A stretch of DNA of 64,000 nt, from the NCBI RefSeq assembly GCF_000243275.1, contig NZ_CM001437.1, positions 3,914,616-3,978,615 on the forward strand, in the 5' to 3' direction. Positions 1-8,327 of the stretch are shown one piece after another (position 1 is the first letter of the stretch; each line of letters starts with the position of its first letter). This stretch comes from Myroides odoratus DSM 2801 (GTDB lineage: Bacteria > Bacteroidota > Bacteroidia > Flavobacteriales > Flavobacteriaceae). A program made the position numbers and the translations under genes. The notes under the pieces were generated by a model that saw nothing but the letters and a program-made list of their open reading frames with translations, did no database searches and had not been told where the DNA came from.

Positions 1-659
1 TTGCTAAGTACATGAAAGAGTTAGGATTACGTAGTAAAATAGCTCGACGATATAGAATAACCACAGACTCTGAACACAATTATTTAGTGGTTGAAAATAT
101 TTTAGATAGACAATTTACACAAACTGAACCAGGGAAAGCCTGGGTGTCTGACATTACTTATATCGCTGTTAAAGAAGGGTTTATTTACCTAACTACAATA
201 ATAGATTTATACGATAGAAAGGTTATTGGATGGAGTTTGAGTAAAGATATGTCAACAGAAAATACCACCTTGGCTGCCTTTAAAATGGCTAAAAAGAACA
301 GAGTTTTTGAAGAAGGACTAATTTTCCATTCTGACCAAGGAGTACAATATGCAAACTACAAATTTGCAAACTATTTAGAGTCCTTTAATGTTGTTAGAAG
401 CATGAGTAGGAAGGCTAATTGTTGGGATAATGCTGTAGCAGAAAGCTTCTTTAAATCCTTAAAAGTGGAGATGGTTTATGGGAATTTACAATTAAGTACA
501 AAGCAAATGGAATCTAAAGTCTTTGAATATATCGAAATGTGGTATAATAAAAAACGAAGACACTCCTACTTAAACTACAAGACAATCAACGAATTTAATC
601 AAATAATAAATATTAATAAAGCTGCTTAACTAATTGTCCAGATTTAGTTTGGATATCCA
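1..659 (+). mobile_element. IS3-family insertion sequence, right part only
   Basis: The transposase reading frame is open at the left window edge, and about 30 bp after its stop codon lies a plausible right terminus. Read inward on the minus strand, the terminus begins TGGATATCCAAACTAAATCT, so it starts with the TG typical of IS3-family ends. The left part of the element is outside the window, so length and target duplication cannot be judged. The end abuts the crtZ reading frame at about base 660, which shows that the element inserted into that gene. Confidence 0.8.
3..629 (+). CDS. IS3-family transposase OrfB, 5' end outside window
   Basis: This is the DDE integrase-core transposase that cuts and joins IS ends. 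The frame is open from base 3 (AKYMKELGL...), and the family is usually about 280 residues, so the N-terminal HTH_21 part begins upstream. The three acidic catalytic residues are in recognisable settings: SDITYI, FHSDQGVQYA and NAVAESFFKSLK. The C-terminus has the usual KKRRHSYLNY-type end. Nothing visible disrupts the frame, so the element may still be active if its left part is intact. Family assignment is firm; the IS group within IS3 is not resolved. Confidence 0.9.
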   Translation, partial: AKYMKELGLRSKIARRYRITTDSEHNYLVVENILDRQFTQTEPGKAWVSDITYIAVKEGFIYLTTIIDLYDRKVIGWSLSKDMSTENTTLAAFKMAKKNRVFEEGLIFHSDQGVQYANYKFANYLESFNVVRSMSRKANCWDNAVAESFFKSLKVEMVYGNLQLSTKQMESKVFEYIEMWYNKKRRHSYLNYKTINEFNQIININKAA

Positions 660-983
660 ATTACTAGTATTTTTTAATACTTTTATTCTTTGATGAATAA
701 AGATATCATGAACAAAAAAATAAGTCATTCCATAAAGCATAATTCCTAATCCTATATAAAACAAATAATTATAATTATTCAAGGCTCCATAATACATTAA
801 TGCTATTGATGGAATAGAAAAAATAATAAAAAAATAGTCATTTTTTTCAAAAATACCCTTATTGGAATGATTATGATGATCTTTGTGTAGTATCCATAAA
901 AATCCATGCATTAAGTATTTATGTGTAAGCCAAGTAGCTATTTCCATTAATATAAAAACTAGAAATATAAGTAAAATATTCAT
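630..983 (-). pseudogene. crtZ: beta-carotene hydroxylase CrtZ, 3' end cut off by IS3 element
   Basis: CrtZ is a membrane-bound di-iron hydroxylase that converts beta-carotene to zeaxanthin. The frame keeps the transmembrane segments and the first histidine clusters (HKYLMHG and HKDHHNHS) and the HDIFIHQR segment. It then runs into IS sequence, so the last residues (WISKLNLDN) are encoded by the IS end. The family normally continues for some 30 further residues with another HxxHH-type cluster that contributes iron ligands, so the product is very probably inactive. It is the last gene of the carotenoid operon, with its start only 4 bp from the stop of the SRPBCC gene. Whether the missing part lies beyond the IS is not visible. 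Confidence 0.85.
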
Positions 984-987
984 AGAC

Positions 988-1452
988 TTATTTATTAGAA
1001 TTGAATATGTTTTCTAGAACTTTGTATCTATAATCAAAAATTTCTGTAAGTTTTTTCTTTACAAATAATTTGTGCGCAAAGTATCCAATAAAACCCAAAG
1101 GCAGTTCATACTCCACAGTATCCTTCATAAGAACACCTTCTTTGTTAGGAATAAATTCATGATGATGAATCCACAATTTATAAGGCCCCTTTTGTTGAAA
1201 ATCTGTAAAACTATTCTCATCATCTACTTGTGTAATAAGAGTGGTCCACCTCAACGGTATTCCAAGAATGGGAGTTACTACGTAATCGACAATCATTCCC
1301 GGATATATCTTTTCATCACCAAATTCAGTTAAGACATGAAATTTCATATTCTTAGGTGTTATTTTCGATAAATTCAATGGAGAGCAGAAAAATCTCCAAG
1401 CCGTATCTATATCACATTTTAATTGCTGTTCTCTATATAGAATGTATTTCAT
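988..1452 (-). CDS. SRPBCC-family protein of the carotenoid locus
   Basis: A 154-residue soluble protein of the SRPBCC/START-like ligand-binding fold. The start (YREQQLKCDIDTAWRFFCSPLNLSKITP) is typical of the cell-division-inhibitor/polyketide-cyclase-like subgroup. The middle has the WTTLITQVDDENSFTDFQQKGPYKLWIHHHEF pattern and the end a MKDTVEYELPLGFIG segment. Homologues often sit between crtB and crtZ in flavobacteria; their function is not established and a role in handling a hydrophobic pigment intermediate is only inference. It is separated from crtB by about 170 bp and from crtZ by 4 bp, so it and crtZ are co-transcribed. Confidence 0.8.
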   Translation of the reverse strand: MKYILYREQQLKCDIDTAWRFFCSPLNLSKITPKNMKFHVLTEFGDEKIYPGMIVDYVVTPILGIPLRWTTLITQVDDENSFTDFQQKGPYKLWIHHHEFIPNKEGVLMKDTVEYELPLGFIGYFAHKLFVKKKLTEIFDYRYKVLENIFNSNK

Positions 1453-1621
1453 TTTAAATTTATTTCAATATTATCTCTTAAAATAGAGTAGATTGTTTTT
1501 CTTTATTTCTTTTGATAAATTCTTTATTTTTAGGGTATAATGCATCATAATCTAGAAGTTTGAGAGCATTTTAAAACTCAAGTACTAATTAAAGGAATAC
1601 AACTAAAATTTATAATTTTAA

Positions 1622-2467
1622 TCATAAGAGAGCTATTTTATATCTTAAATAACTTTTAAAAGCGACTAGTGCTTTATGTGAATTTGATATGCGTATTCTA
1701 GAATTCAAAATTTCTGATGATGATTTGTTTTTAATTTTATAAAATAGGGACAAGTAATACTTATAAGCTAAATAAACACCGAATTTAGATGAATTTGGAA
1801 GTTTTTGTATACCAATAAGTGCTTGTTTAAATTCAATTTCAATGTCATCTTCAATTTGACTTTTAACTTCATTATCAAATACACCCATATTCATATTTGG
1901 AAAGTAAGTCCTACCAAGTAATTGATAATCGTCTTTTAAATCACGTAAGAAGTTTACTTTTTGAAATGCCGAACCCAATTTCATAGCAAAAGGTTTAAGC
2001 TCTTCATATTTAGTTTTATTTCCTTCTGTAAAAATCTGTAAACACATTAAACCAACAACCTCTGCTGAACCATATATGTATTGATTATATAAATCTGAAT
2101 TGTAGTCAACTTTTTGTAAATCCATCTCCATGCTATGTAAAAATTGTTCAATCAAATTATAATCAATTTTATATTGATGTACAGTTTGTTGAAAAGATTG
2201 TAAAATAGGATTTAATGAAATGTGTTCATTTAAGGCTATTTTAGTTTCATCTTTTAGTCTTGAAAGTAACGTAGCTTTATCATAATTGTGAAAACTATCA
2301 ACGATTTCATCCGCTAGTCTTACATATGCGTAAATTGCATATATCGCCGGACGAATAGAAGGTTTTAAGGCTAAAATTCCCAATGAAAAACTAGTACTAT
2401 ACTTCTTAGTTGTGATTTTACTAATGGAGCAAGAAAGTTCATCAAACAAATGTTTCATACAAATCAT
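1622..2467 (-). CDS. crtB: phytoene synthase
   Basis: Condenses two geranylgeranyl diphosphates head to head to give phytoene, the first committed carotenoid step. The two aspartate-rich Mg-diphosphate sites of the squalene/phytoene synthase family are present: DEIVD at about residues 53-57 and RDLKDD at about 175-180. The second is followed by LGRTYFP, as usual. Length (281 residues) is normal. The start overlaps the crtI stop by four bases (ATGA), which indicates translational coupling. An alternative start is the Met at residue 4. No defect is seen, so phytoene formation should be intact even though crtZ is broken. Confidence 0.93.
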   Translation of the reverse strand: MICMKHLFDELSCSISKITTKKYSTSFSLGILALKPSIRPAIYAIYAYVRLADEIVDSFHNYDKATLLSRLKDETKIALNEHISLNPILQSFQQTVHQYKIDYNLIEQFLHSMEMDLQKVDYNSDLYNQYIYGSAEVVGLMCLQIFTEGNKTKYEELKPFAMKLGSAFQKVNFLRDLKDDYQLLGRTYFPNMNMGVFDNEVKSQIEDDIEIEFKQALIGIQKLPNSSKFGVYLAYKYYLSLFYKIKNKSSSEILNSRIRISNSHKALVAFKSYLRYKIALL

Positions 2468-3933
2468 TTATTAAAATTATTAATTTGATTAGCTACTATT
2501 TTTCCTGATATGATACAAGGGGGGACTCCTGGACCAGGAACAGTTAACTGCCCCGTATAAAATAAATTCTTCAGTTTTTGATTCTTTAACTTTGGCTTTA
2601 ATATTGCTGTTTGCCTTAAGGTATTGGCCAAACCATACGCATTTCCTCCATACGCATTGTAGTCAGCAATAAAATCACTAACACAATAACTTCTTTTATA
2701 GACAATTTTTGATGATAAATTTTGTATACCTGTGTGTTGCTCTATTCTAGCTAACATTTTCGACAAATAATTATTTCTAACCTCTTCATTATCTTCAAGA
2801 CCAATAGCTAGGGGCATTAATAAAAAAATATTTTCTTTGCCTTTGGGGGCTACTGAGTCATCTGTCTTAGAAGGACAGCAACAATAAAAAAGTGGATCTT
2901 CAGGCCATTTTTTATCTGTGTAAATACATTCAATATGTGTGTCAAAATCATTTTCAAAAAACAGTGTATGATGTTGTAAAATTGGTAATTTTTGATCAAT
3001 ACCTAGATAAAATATTAAACATGATGGAGCAAAAGTTTTCTTACTCCAATAATTTTCCGTGTAATTTCTAAAATCTTTGTCTAAAAGACTTTCTGTATGA
3101 TGGTAGTCGCAAGAAGCAATAACAACATCAAATTCATGTAATTTACCATTGATAAGTAAAGAAGTTACTTTATTATTAATAACATTGATTTTTTCTACTG
3201 TTTGATTAAAGTAGAATTTTGTTCCTTGTTTTTCAGCAATTGATTGCATCGCCAAAACTAATTGATAAAAACCACCAATAGGATAATAAGTACCTAATTT
3301 ATATCCACCATAGTTCATCAAACTATATAAAGCAGGTATATTTTTTGGTGAGGCACCTAAAAATATAACAGGAAATTCCATTAACGCTCTTAATTTTTCA
3401 TTTTGAAAGTATTTGTGAACATAGGTCCTAAAATTAGTCAGCATATCTAACTTAAAAGCCTGTATGCCAATTTGTAAAGAAGTAAATTCAAGCCAGTTAT
3501 GACATGGCTTTGTAACAAAGTCTTTCATCGCTATTTCGTATTTGGATTGTGCCACACGCATAAATTTTTCTAAGTTTTTAGCAGCTCCTGGCTCTATCTT
3601 ATCAAAGATGACTTTAAGTTGTTCAAAACTTTCAGGAACTTGAAGGCAATCATTAGAAAAGATTATTTCGAACTGAGGATTAAGTGATACTAGTTTAAAA
3701 AAGTCAGAGGTTTTAAAACCAAAATCACAAAAGAATCCTTCAATAATATCAGGCATCCAATACCAACTCGGGCCCATATCAAAAACAAAACCTTCTGGAG
3801 TTGTAAACTGTCGAGCACGTCCTCCCGCTACAGTGTGTTTTTCAAAAACCGAAACATCATTACCAGCTTTAGCAGCGTAAGCAGCAGCGGATAGTCCAGA
3901 AAATCCCGAACCAATTATAGCTATTTTTTTCAT
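2464..3933 (-). CDS. crtI: phytoene desaturase
   Basis: An FAD-dependent CrtI-type desaturase that turns phytoene into lycopene. The N-terminal dinucleotide-binding motif is IAIIGSGFSGLSAAAYAAKAG-like, beginning at residue 4 and followed by the acidic FEKH strand end. The GGRARQF segment and the C-terminal FAD motif (NLFYTGQLTVPGPGVPPCIISG) match the family. Length (489) is normal. Its ATG overlaps the stop of the upstream gene (TAATG) and its own stop overlaps the crtB start, so three genes are tightly coupled. The membrane-associated product would act with CrtB at the inner membrane. Confidence 0.95.
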   Translation of the reverse strand: MKKIAIIGSGFSGLSAAAYAAKAGNDVSVFEKHTVAGGRARQFTTPEGFVFDMGPSWYWMPDIIEGFFCDFGFKTSDFFKLVSLNPQFEIIFSNDCLQVPESFEQLKVIFDKIEPGAAKNLEKFMRVAQSKYEIAMKDFVTKPCHNWLEFTSLQIGIQAFKLDMLTNFRTYVHKYFQNEKLRALMEFPVIFLGASPKNIPALYSLMNYGGYKLGTYYPIGGFYQLVLAMQSIAEKQGTKFYFNQTVEKINVINNKVTSLLINGKLHEFDVVIASCDYHHTESLLDKDFRNYTENYWSKKTFAPSCLIFYLGIDQKLPILQHHTLFFENDFDTHIECIYTDKKWPEDPLFYCCCPSKTDDSVAPKGKENIFLLMPLAIGLEDNEEVRNNYLSKMLARIEQHTGIQNLSSKIVYKRSYCVSDFIADYNAYGGNAYGLANTLRQTAILKPKLKNQKLKNLFYTGQLTVPGPGVPPCIISGKIVANQINNFNK

Positions 3934-4337
3934 TAGTTACCTCGATAAGTTGAATATCCATATGGACTTAAAGTAATGGGAACATGGTAGTGTTTATTAT
4001 CACTAATTTGAAAAACTACTTCAATAAAAGGATAAAAGCTTTCTAAGTTTAACGTTTCGAAATAAGGAGAAGTTTTAAAAATTAATTTATAAATTCCATA
4101 ATTATTTTGATCACTTAAAGGCAAGAAATTAGTAACCCTGCCATTACTATCTGTTTTAGTTTTGTTTATGGTTTTCCAGTTTGCTTCATTTTCCATCTTT
4201 TGTAAAACGACTTCAACATCAGAGGCAGGTTGTCCCAAAGAAATATTTAAAATATGGGTTGATAATTGAAAAGACTTATTTTGAGCAAAGCAAAATTGCC
4301 CAAAAATTACCAATACTAATAATAGATTTTTTTTCAT
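3933..4337 (-). CDS. exported 5-hydroxyisourate hydrolase-like (transthyretin-related) protein
   Basis: This is a transthyretin-related protein of the 5-hydroxyisourate hydrolase family, whose members act in urate degradation. The family signature is clear: STHILNISLGQPA near the mature N-terminus, TKTDSNGRV in the middle, and a C-terminal HYHVPITLSPYGYSTYRGN, where the usual end is YRGS. A signal peptide (KKNLLLVLVIFGQFCFAQ) precedes it, so the protein is probably periplasmic. It is the first gene of the crtI-crtB operon and its stop overlaps the crtI start. A urate role in a pigment operon is odd, so its real substrate may differ; that is inference. Confidence 0.85.
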   Translation of the reverse strand: MKKNLLLVLVIFGQFCFAQNKSFQLSTHILNISLGQPASDVEVVLQKMENEANWKTINKTKTDSNGRVTNFLPLSDQNNYGIYKLIFKTSPYFETLNLESFYPFIEVVFQISDNKHYHVPITLSPYGYSTYRGN

Positions 4338-4897
4338 AATATATAAAGTTTAATATAAATAGTAATATTTAAAAAGTGATTTATATTTATTTGTTAATAG
4401 TGTAAAAGTATACAAATATATAACAATAAGTGTAATAGTATATTTGTTTTATGGAAAAAGAAAAAATACTTGATTTATAATAGACTCTAATTTTTCTATT
4501 AAAGAAGTTTACAGATGTTTTAAAAAAAATATTAAAAATATCAGACAGGATATTAATTCTTAATAACAGAGTGGTATAGTAGCTATCTAAAATGATTAAC
4601 AATACGATGATTAGATAAAAAAAAAACGATTTATTTAATTGAAAATAAACGTACAAAATGGTAATATAGTTCTCTGACTTTATGATTTTATATTGTTTAA
4701 AACTTTACTTGTTTTTACATGTATTTTATGCTATTTAGTTTAGAACATATATTATTATTTTGCTTATATATATTTATATAGTTTGGGGAAATAAACATAC
4801 ATATATTGTAGGATTTAGTAGTGAAATTCGATTATTTCACATCATATAAAAACTTTTTACAGAAGATTGTTTACTTTAAATTATAGAGGGATATCTT
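4338..4897. promoter_or_regulatory. carotenoid operon upstream region with a -7-like element
   Basis: A very AT-rich stretch of 560 bases without a credible gene. On the minus strand TATATTTG at 4413-4420 fits the Bacteroidota -7 consensus TAnnTTTG and lies about 75 bases before the carotenoid operon. No good TTTG -33 element is seen at the usual distance, so the promoter call is weak. An 89-codon minus-strand frame here is low-complexity AT sequence. The right part is the 3' flank of the RteC gene, which reads leftward into this region. Confidence 0.35.
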
Positions 4898-5743
4898 TTA
4901 AATATCCTTATCCATATACTCTTCTAACTCCTGTTTTAATTTATCCAAATAACAAGTCCTTGATTTAGCCCTTGTTTTCATCCGATGAAAAGCATGATGA
5001 ATATCTCCTAAAGGGATCTGAAACAGTTCTTGAAAAACAATAGCTATTTTCCTGATTTCTATTCTTCTATGCCCGATGGAACCAGTTACATAAAGCGCAT
5101 AAATCAGCTCAATAAGCGCATTTTGAGATTCAGACCAATGTAGAGTTTGGGACTTTACTTTATTTGATTTGCAAGAATACACCTCTTGTTGTTCTAGTAA
5201 ATATAATTGATCTTTTAGATAACTGTAGAACATATTATCAGCTATTATTTTAGCTACCTTGATATCATAATAGGTAGAGAATTCCATATCGATTTTAAAA
5301 GCCACACTGCTTAAACCTTCTTTTAGATCAATGTTTCCTCTACTAAAATAAAGATGATCTTTGTCTGTGCGATTGTTTATGTAGTATTTATAAAAACTGG
5401 ATTTTCTAATGTACTTTTTGCTTTGATTTTTAAGCTGAGTAAGTTTCTTTGAAAAGAACTTTTTCTCCAGGTGCATTTGTCTGTTAAGACTTGACTCTAA
5501 ACGGTAGATTTTATTGTAATAGATCAGTTTACCAAGAATAGTGGGTTTCAACACTTTAAAAAAATAGATTTCTTCTTCAAGGGTTAAGGTTGAATTAAGC
5601 AGATATGCGCTTAACTGATATAAAATAAGCTGAAGGTTATTTATAATTTGTACGATGTCCTGCGAGTGTAAAAGAAGATTTAAAGATTCTTCCTGATTTT
5701 GAATGCTTGTAAGCAGGCTATTAAAGTAAGTTTGGTGCTTCAT
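4898..5743 (-). CDS. rteC: RteC-family regulator
   Basis: A 281-residue protein matching RteC, the regulator that controls excision genes of CTnDOT-like conjugative transposons. The C-terminal part is typical: LHWSESQNALIELIYALYVTGSI, then IRKIAIVFQELFQIPLGDIHHAFHRMK, then a basic KSRTCYLDKLKQEL tail that acts as DNA-binding region in the family. The protein is cytosolic, with no membrane segment. It is divergent from the two-component operon that follows, with about 180 bp between them. In CTnDOT the gene is driven by a two-component pair (RteA/RteB). The kinase and regulator here are of a different type (HisKA_3/LuxR), so a direct link is inference. Confidence 0.85.
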   Translation of the reverse strand: MKHQTYFNSLLTSIQNQEESLNLLLHSQDIVQIINNLQLILYQLSAYLLNSTLTLEEEIYFFKVLKPTILGKLIYYNKIYRLESSLNRQMHLEKKFFSKKLTQLKNQSKKYIRKSSFYKYYINNRTDKDHLYFSRGNIDLKEGLSSVAFKIDMEFSTYYDIKVAKIIADNMFYSYLKDQLYLLEQQEVYSCKSNKVKSQTLHWSESQNALIELIYALYVTGSIGHRRIEIRKIAIVFQELFQIPLGDIHHAFHRMKTRAKSRTCYLDKLKQELEEYMDKDI

Positions 5744-5816
5744 AACACTTGTATTTTGGTTTGGTTATTATTTTGCACGATTTTCAGAAATGGAAGTGAG
5801 ACAAGGTATAGGGGAA

Positions 5817-5872
5817 AGTACGTATTAGTCAATACGTATTATTACGTTTTAATGCTGCGGAAATTACGTATT
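5817..5872. promoter_or_regulatory. cluster of TACGTA-type sites upstream of the two-component operon
   Basis: Four related decamers lie between RteC and the two-component operon: AGTACGTATT (5817), AATACGTATT (5831, a perfect palindrome), ATTACGTTTT (5841) and ATTACGTATT (5863). The same perfect palindrome occurs once more at 8267-8276, before the MauE-fusion gene. The arrangement suggests binding sites for a dimeric regulator, with the LuxR-type response regulator encoded here the obvious candidate. That assignment is inference. Confidence 0.5.
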
Positions 5873-5926
5873 GCGAATTTTATTATTAATTCAGAGATTT
5901 ATTTCATAATTTTAACATGTAGTATT

Positions 5927-6247
5927 ATGAGTATCAGCAGTCAAAGTGGAAAGGTAATTACCTTAGAACAAGCAATAGAGTATACGCATACCTATCAAAG
6001 TGAGCACCCAGAAAAGACTAAATCCTTTTTTGTGGGACTAGATAAATTAAATCTGATATTATCACAAAATGATTGTATTGGTCTTCGAATTTATTTAGGC
6101 GAGGATCCAGATAACTCACAAGCCAATATGGTTTTAGTGGGAGTGGATAGTAATCAAGAAGACTTAACTAAGGGGACTCTTTTAGAGGAACTCGTTCCAT
6201 GTCCTAGAATCTGTCCCAAAAAAAGTGAATTAATAAAAATTGAGTGA
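5927..6247 (+). CDS. small conserved-looking protein, first gene of the two-component operon
   Basis: A soluble, acidic protein of 106 residues beginning MSISSQSGKV. I chose this ATG because the upstream in-frame stretch is noncoding in character and holds the regulatory repeats. I do not recognise a named family. It has no signal peptide or membrane segment. It has a FFVGLDKLNLIL...GLRIYLGED segment and ends with a CPRICPKK element whose two cysteines could bind a metal or form a disulfide. The next gene begins with a GTG that overlaps its stop codon, so the two are translationally coupled and probably work together. Confidence 0.7.
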   Translation: MSISSQSGKVITLEQAIEYTHTYQSEHPEKTKSFFVGLDKLNLILSQNDCIGLRIYLGEDPDNSQANMVLVGVDSNQEDLTKGTLLEELVPCPRICPKKSELIKIE

Positions 6248-6882
6248 TTTATCAAGTTCTAGTCTATATCGCCCTTATCCTTGGATTTGTACCTTTAATC
6301 CTAGCCTCACTCTGTAAAAACCTTGTCTTTACAAAACAATATCGGGGGTATATCCCATTAATTGGACTTATGGCTTTGGCAAGTGGATATGAACTTGTTT
6401 GTAGTTATTTTCTAAAGATTAATAGCGATTATTGGTTTCAAATCTATACACTGTTTGAGTTTTCAGTCATCTTTTACTTCCTTAAATTCATATTTAATCA
6501 AAGACTTAGTAGGTATTTAGCTGTCTATCTAAGTCTTTTTTTATTGGTGTATTTATATACCTTTTGGTTTGTATTTCCTGTTGATGTATTAAAAAGTAAA
6601 GCAATTGGCAAGATAGGGGTGAGTGTGTTGGTCTTTGCTGGAACTTTTTATTGGTTGGGCCAATTGTTTAGCCGCCGTAGTGTTGCAAGCCCTTATAATA
6701 CCCCTGCATTTTATTTTATTGTTGGGCTTTTTATGTATTACCTCAATACAATTTTCTTTTTTGTTTTAGTGCCACATGTCTATAGTTTGAATCTGTATTT
6801 ATATGACTATTGGATTGTAAATGTGATCGCTACTTTGTTTTTTCGAATAATGATAATTCTAGGAGTATGGAAAATGATTTAA
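6244..6882 (+). CDS. polytopic membrane protein of the two-component operon
   Basis: A 212-residue integral membrane protein with about six or seven hydrophobic segments starting from residue 2, with short basic loops between them. The GTG start overlaps the stop of the preceding gene (GAGTGATT), and its 3' end overlaps the kinase start by about 16 bases. I do not recognise a family. Given the tight coupling to a kinase with almost no sensor domain of its own, it could be the sensing partner. That is inference from gene order only. Confidence 0.75.
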   Translation: MIYQVLVYIALILGFVPLILASLCKNLVFTKQYRGYIPLIGLMALASGYELVCSYFLKINSDYWFQIYTLFEFSVIFYFLKFIFNQRLSRYLAVYLSLFLLVYLYTFWFVFPVDVLKSKAIGKIGVSVLVFAGTFYWLGQLFSRRSVASPYNTPAFYFIVGLFMYYLNTIFFFVLVPHVYSLNLYLYDYWIVNVIATLFFRIMIILGVWKMI

Positions 6883-7613
6883 CCTTGATGTTTTGGCTTG
6901 GTACTGCTATGACACTTTGCCTTTTTAGTTTAGTACTAGTTTTGATCTATATCTATCAAAAAGGAATGATACGTCAATTAGAGCTGCAGCAAAACGTAAG
7001 AATTCAGATTGAGCATCATCAGATGCGAGCTTTGTCTCAAGAGATACACGATGGAATCTGTAGTGATCTAGCAGCTGTATTAAAATACATGGAACATCTA
7101 GACAATAAAAAGGATAAAAATAAAGAGGAGTATTTAATCACTTCTTTAAAAGAAGCAGTTAAAAGTAGCTATCAAAATGCCCTTAATCTATGTTACAATC
7201 TGTATCCTTCCGATATAGAAGAGTATCGAATTGTTGATATAATAAAACAATATGTTGGCAGAATTCAGAAAGTTGGTTTGATTCAAATTGATTTCACCAC
7301 CAATAAACAGACGTTTGTTTTATCCAATACCCAAAAGATTGAACTCTATCGAAGTCTTCAGGAAATTATTCAGAACATCTTAAAACACAGCAAAGCTACG
7401 AAAGTTACAATCGGTGCGTATTGGAATATAAATCACTTGTTTCTAAAAATAAAAGACGATGGGATTGCCTATGACTTTATGGCTTTGAGTAAAGAGAAAA
7501 AGGGGATAGGACTTGTAAATATTTTAACTCGAACAAATCACATAAAGGCCATGTTTACTCACAAGAGCAGACAAGGGAATAATGATATAAGTATTAAAAT
7601 AGACAGATTATGA
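6867..7613 (+). CDS. sensor histidine kinase, HisKA_3 type
   Basis: A short kinase of 248 residues. One N-terminal membrane segment (about residues 8-30) is followed directly by the dimerisation helix with the phosphoacceptor His61 (SQEIHDGICSDLAAVL), typical of the NarX/DesK-like HisKA_3 group. The ATP-binding domain follows: N box QEIIQNILKHSKA near 165-177, G1 KIKDDGIAYD near 195-203 and G2 KKGIGLVNI near 211-219. I start it at the ATG overlapping the previous gene. A 19-codon in-frame upstream extension would lie inside that gene. It has no periplasmic sensor domain, so the signal must come through the membrane segment or a partner. Its stop overlaps the regulator start. Confidence 0.92.
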   Translation: MENDLTLMFWLGTAMTLCLFSLVLVLIYIYQKGMIRQLELQQNVRIQIEHHQMRALSQEIHDGICSDLAAVLKYMEHLDNKKDKNKEEYLITSLKEAVKSSYQNALNLCYNLYPSDIEEYRIVDIIKQYVGRIQKVGLIQIDFTTNKQTFVLSNTQKIELYRSLQEIIQNILKHSKATKVTIGAYWNINHLFLKIKDDGIAYDFMALSKEKKGIGLVNILTRTNHIKAMFTHKSRQGNNDISIKIDRL

Positions 7614-8254
7614 GTATTCGCATAGCCATAGCTGATGATCATGTAATGTATAGGGGAGGTTTTGCCTTATCGTTGGATGCTATAAAAAATGTAGAATTAG
7701 TTGTAAGTGTATCTAACGGGCTGGAGCTTTTAGAGCATTTAAAAACACAAGAAGTAGATGTTGTTTTTTTGGATATCAGTATGCCTGTAATGGATGGGTT
7801 TACAACGGCAAAAGAACTTAATTTACAATACCCACACATAAAGATTATCATTTTAAGTAGTTACACTAATATTGGGCATATCAAGCGTATGATTGCTTGT
7901 AATGTATCGGGATATGTTTCCAAGGTAGCTAATACAGCTATTATAAAAAAAGCAATAAAAGTGGTATGTAAAAAAGGCTATTATTACGATAAAGAAATAT
8001 ATCATAAGATACAAGAAAACTTAAGTAACATCAGTCAAGGTATTACCTATTTTACCGAAAGAGAGCTGAGTATTATAAAGCTTTTTGCCTTACAATACAG
8101 CGCAAAACAAATTGCAGATACTTTGTGTTGTAGCACAAGAACAGTAGAGAAACATAAAGAAGCATTACTTGAGAAAACAGTTAGCTTTAGTTTTATAGGT
8201 GTTCTGATGTATGCCTTGTCTAATGGGTATCTTCTACTAGAAGACATTGAATGA
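7610..8254 (+). CDS. LuxR/NarL-type response regulator
   Basis: A 214-residue regulator paired with the kinase just upstream (four-base overlap, ATGA). The receiver domain has the acidic pair D9-D10 (IADDHVMYRGG) and phosphoacceptor D55 (VVFLDISMPVMDG). The LuxR-type HTH lies at about 147-195 (YFTERELSIIKLFALQYSAKQIADTLCCSTRTVEKHKEALLEK). Candidate targets are the TACGTA palindromes before its own operon and before the MauE-fusion gene. Its own operon would then be autoregulated, but no binding evidence is visible. Confidence 0.93.
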   Translation: MSIRIAIADDHVMYRGGFALSLDAIKNVELVVSVSNGLELLEHLKTQEVDVVFLDISMPVMDGFTTAKELNLQYPHIKIIILSSYTNIGHIKRMIACNVSGYVSKVANTAIIKKAIKVVCKKGYYYDKEIYHKIQENLSNISQGITYFTERELSIIKLFALQYSAKQIADTLCCSTRTVEKHKEALLEKTVSFSFIGVLMYALSNGYLLLEDIE

Positions 8255-8266
8255 TTTTATAGTAAA

Positions 8267-8305
8267 AATACGTATTGATTTGAATTATAGTGAATTGTAT
8301 TTTTG
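8267..8305 (+). promoter_or_regulatory. promoter of the MauE-fusion gene with overlapping palindrome
   Basis: TTG at 8275-8277 and TATTTTTG at 8298-8305 are separated by 20 bases, which fits the Bacteroidota -33/-7 promoter (TTG, 17-23, TAnnTTTG). The palindrome AATACGTATT at 8267-8276 overlaps the -33 element. It is identical to one upstream of the two-component operon, so control by that regulator is likely. Confidence 0.55.
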
Positions 8306-8327
8306 ATTATCCCAAAATGCAATCACC

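Noticed and set aside
4387..4656. 89-codon minus-strand frame rich in Phe, Ile and Tyr
   Set aside because: Low-complexity AT sequence in a promoter region; composition is what random AT-rich DNA gives, with no motif.
5699..5926. N-terminal extension of the first gene of the two-component operon
   Set aside because: The extension overlaps the RteC start and the TACGTA repeats; the ATG at 5927 starts the protein-like part.
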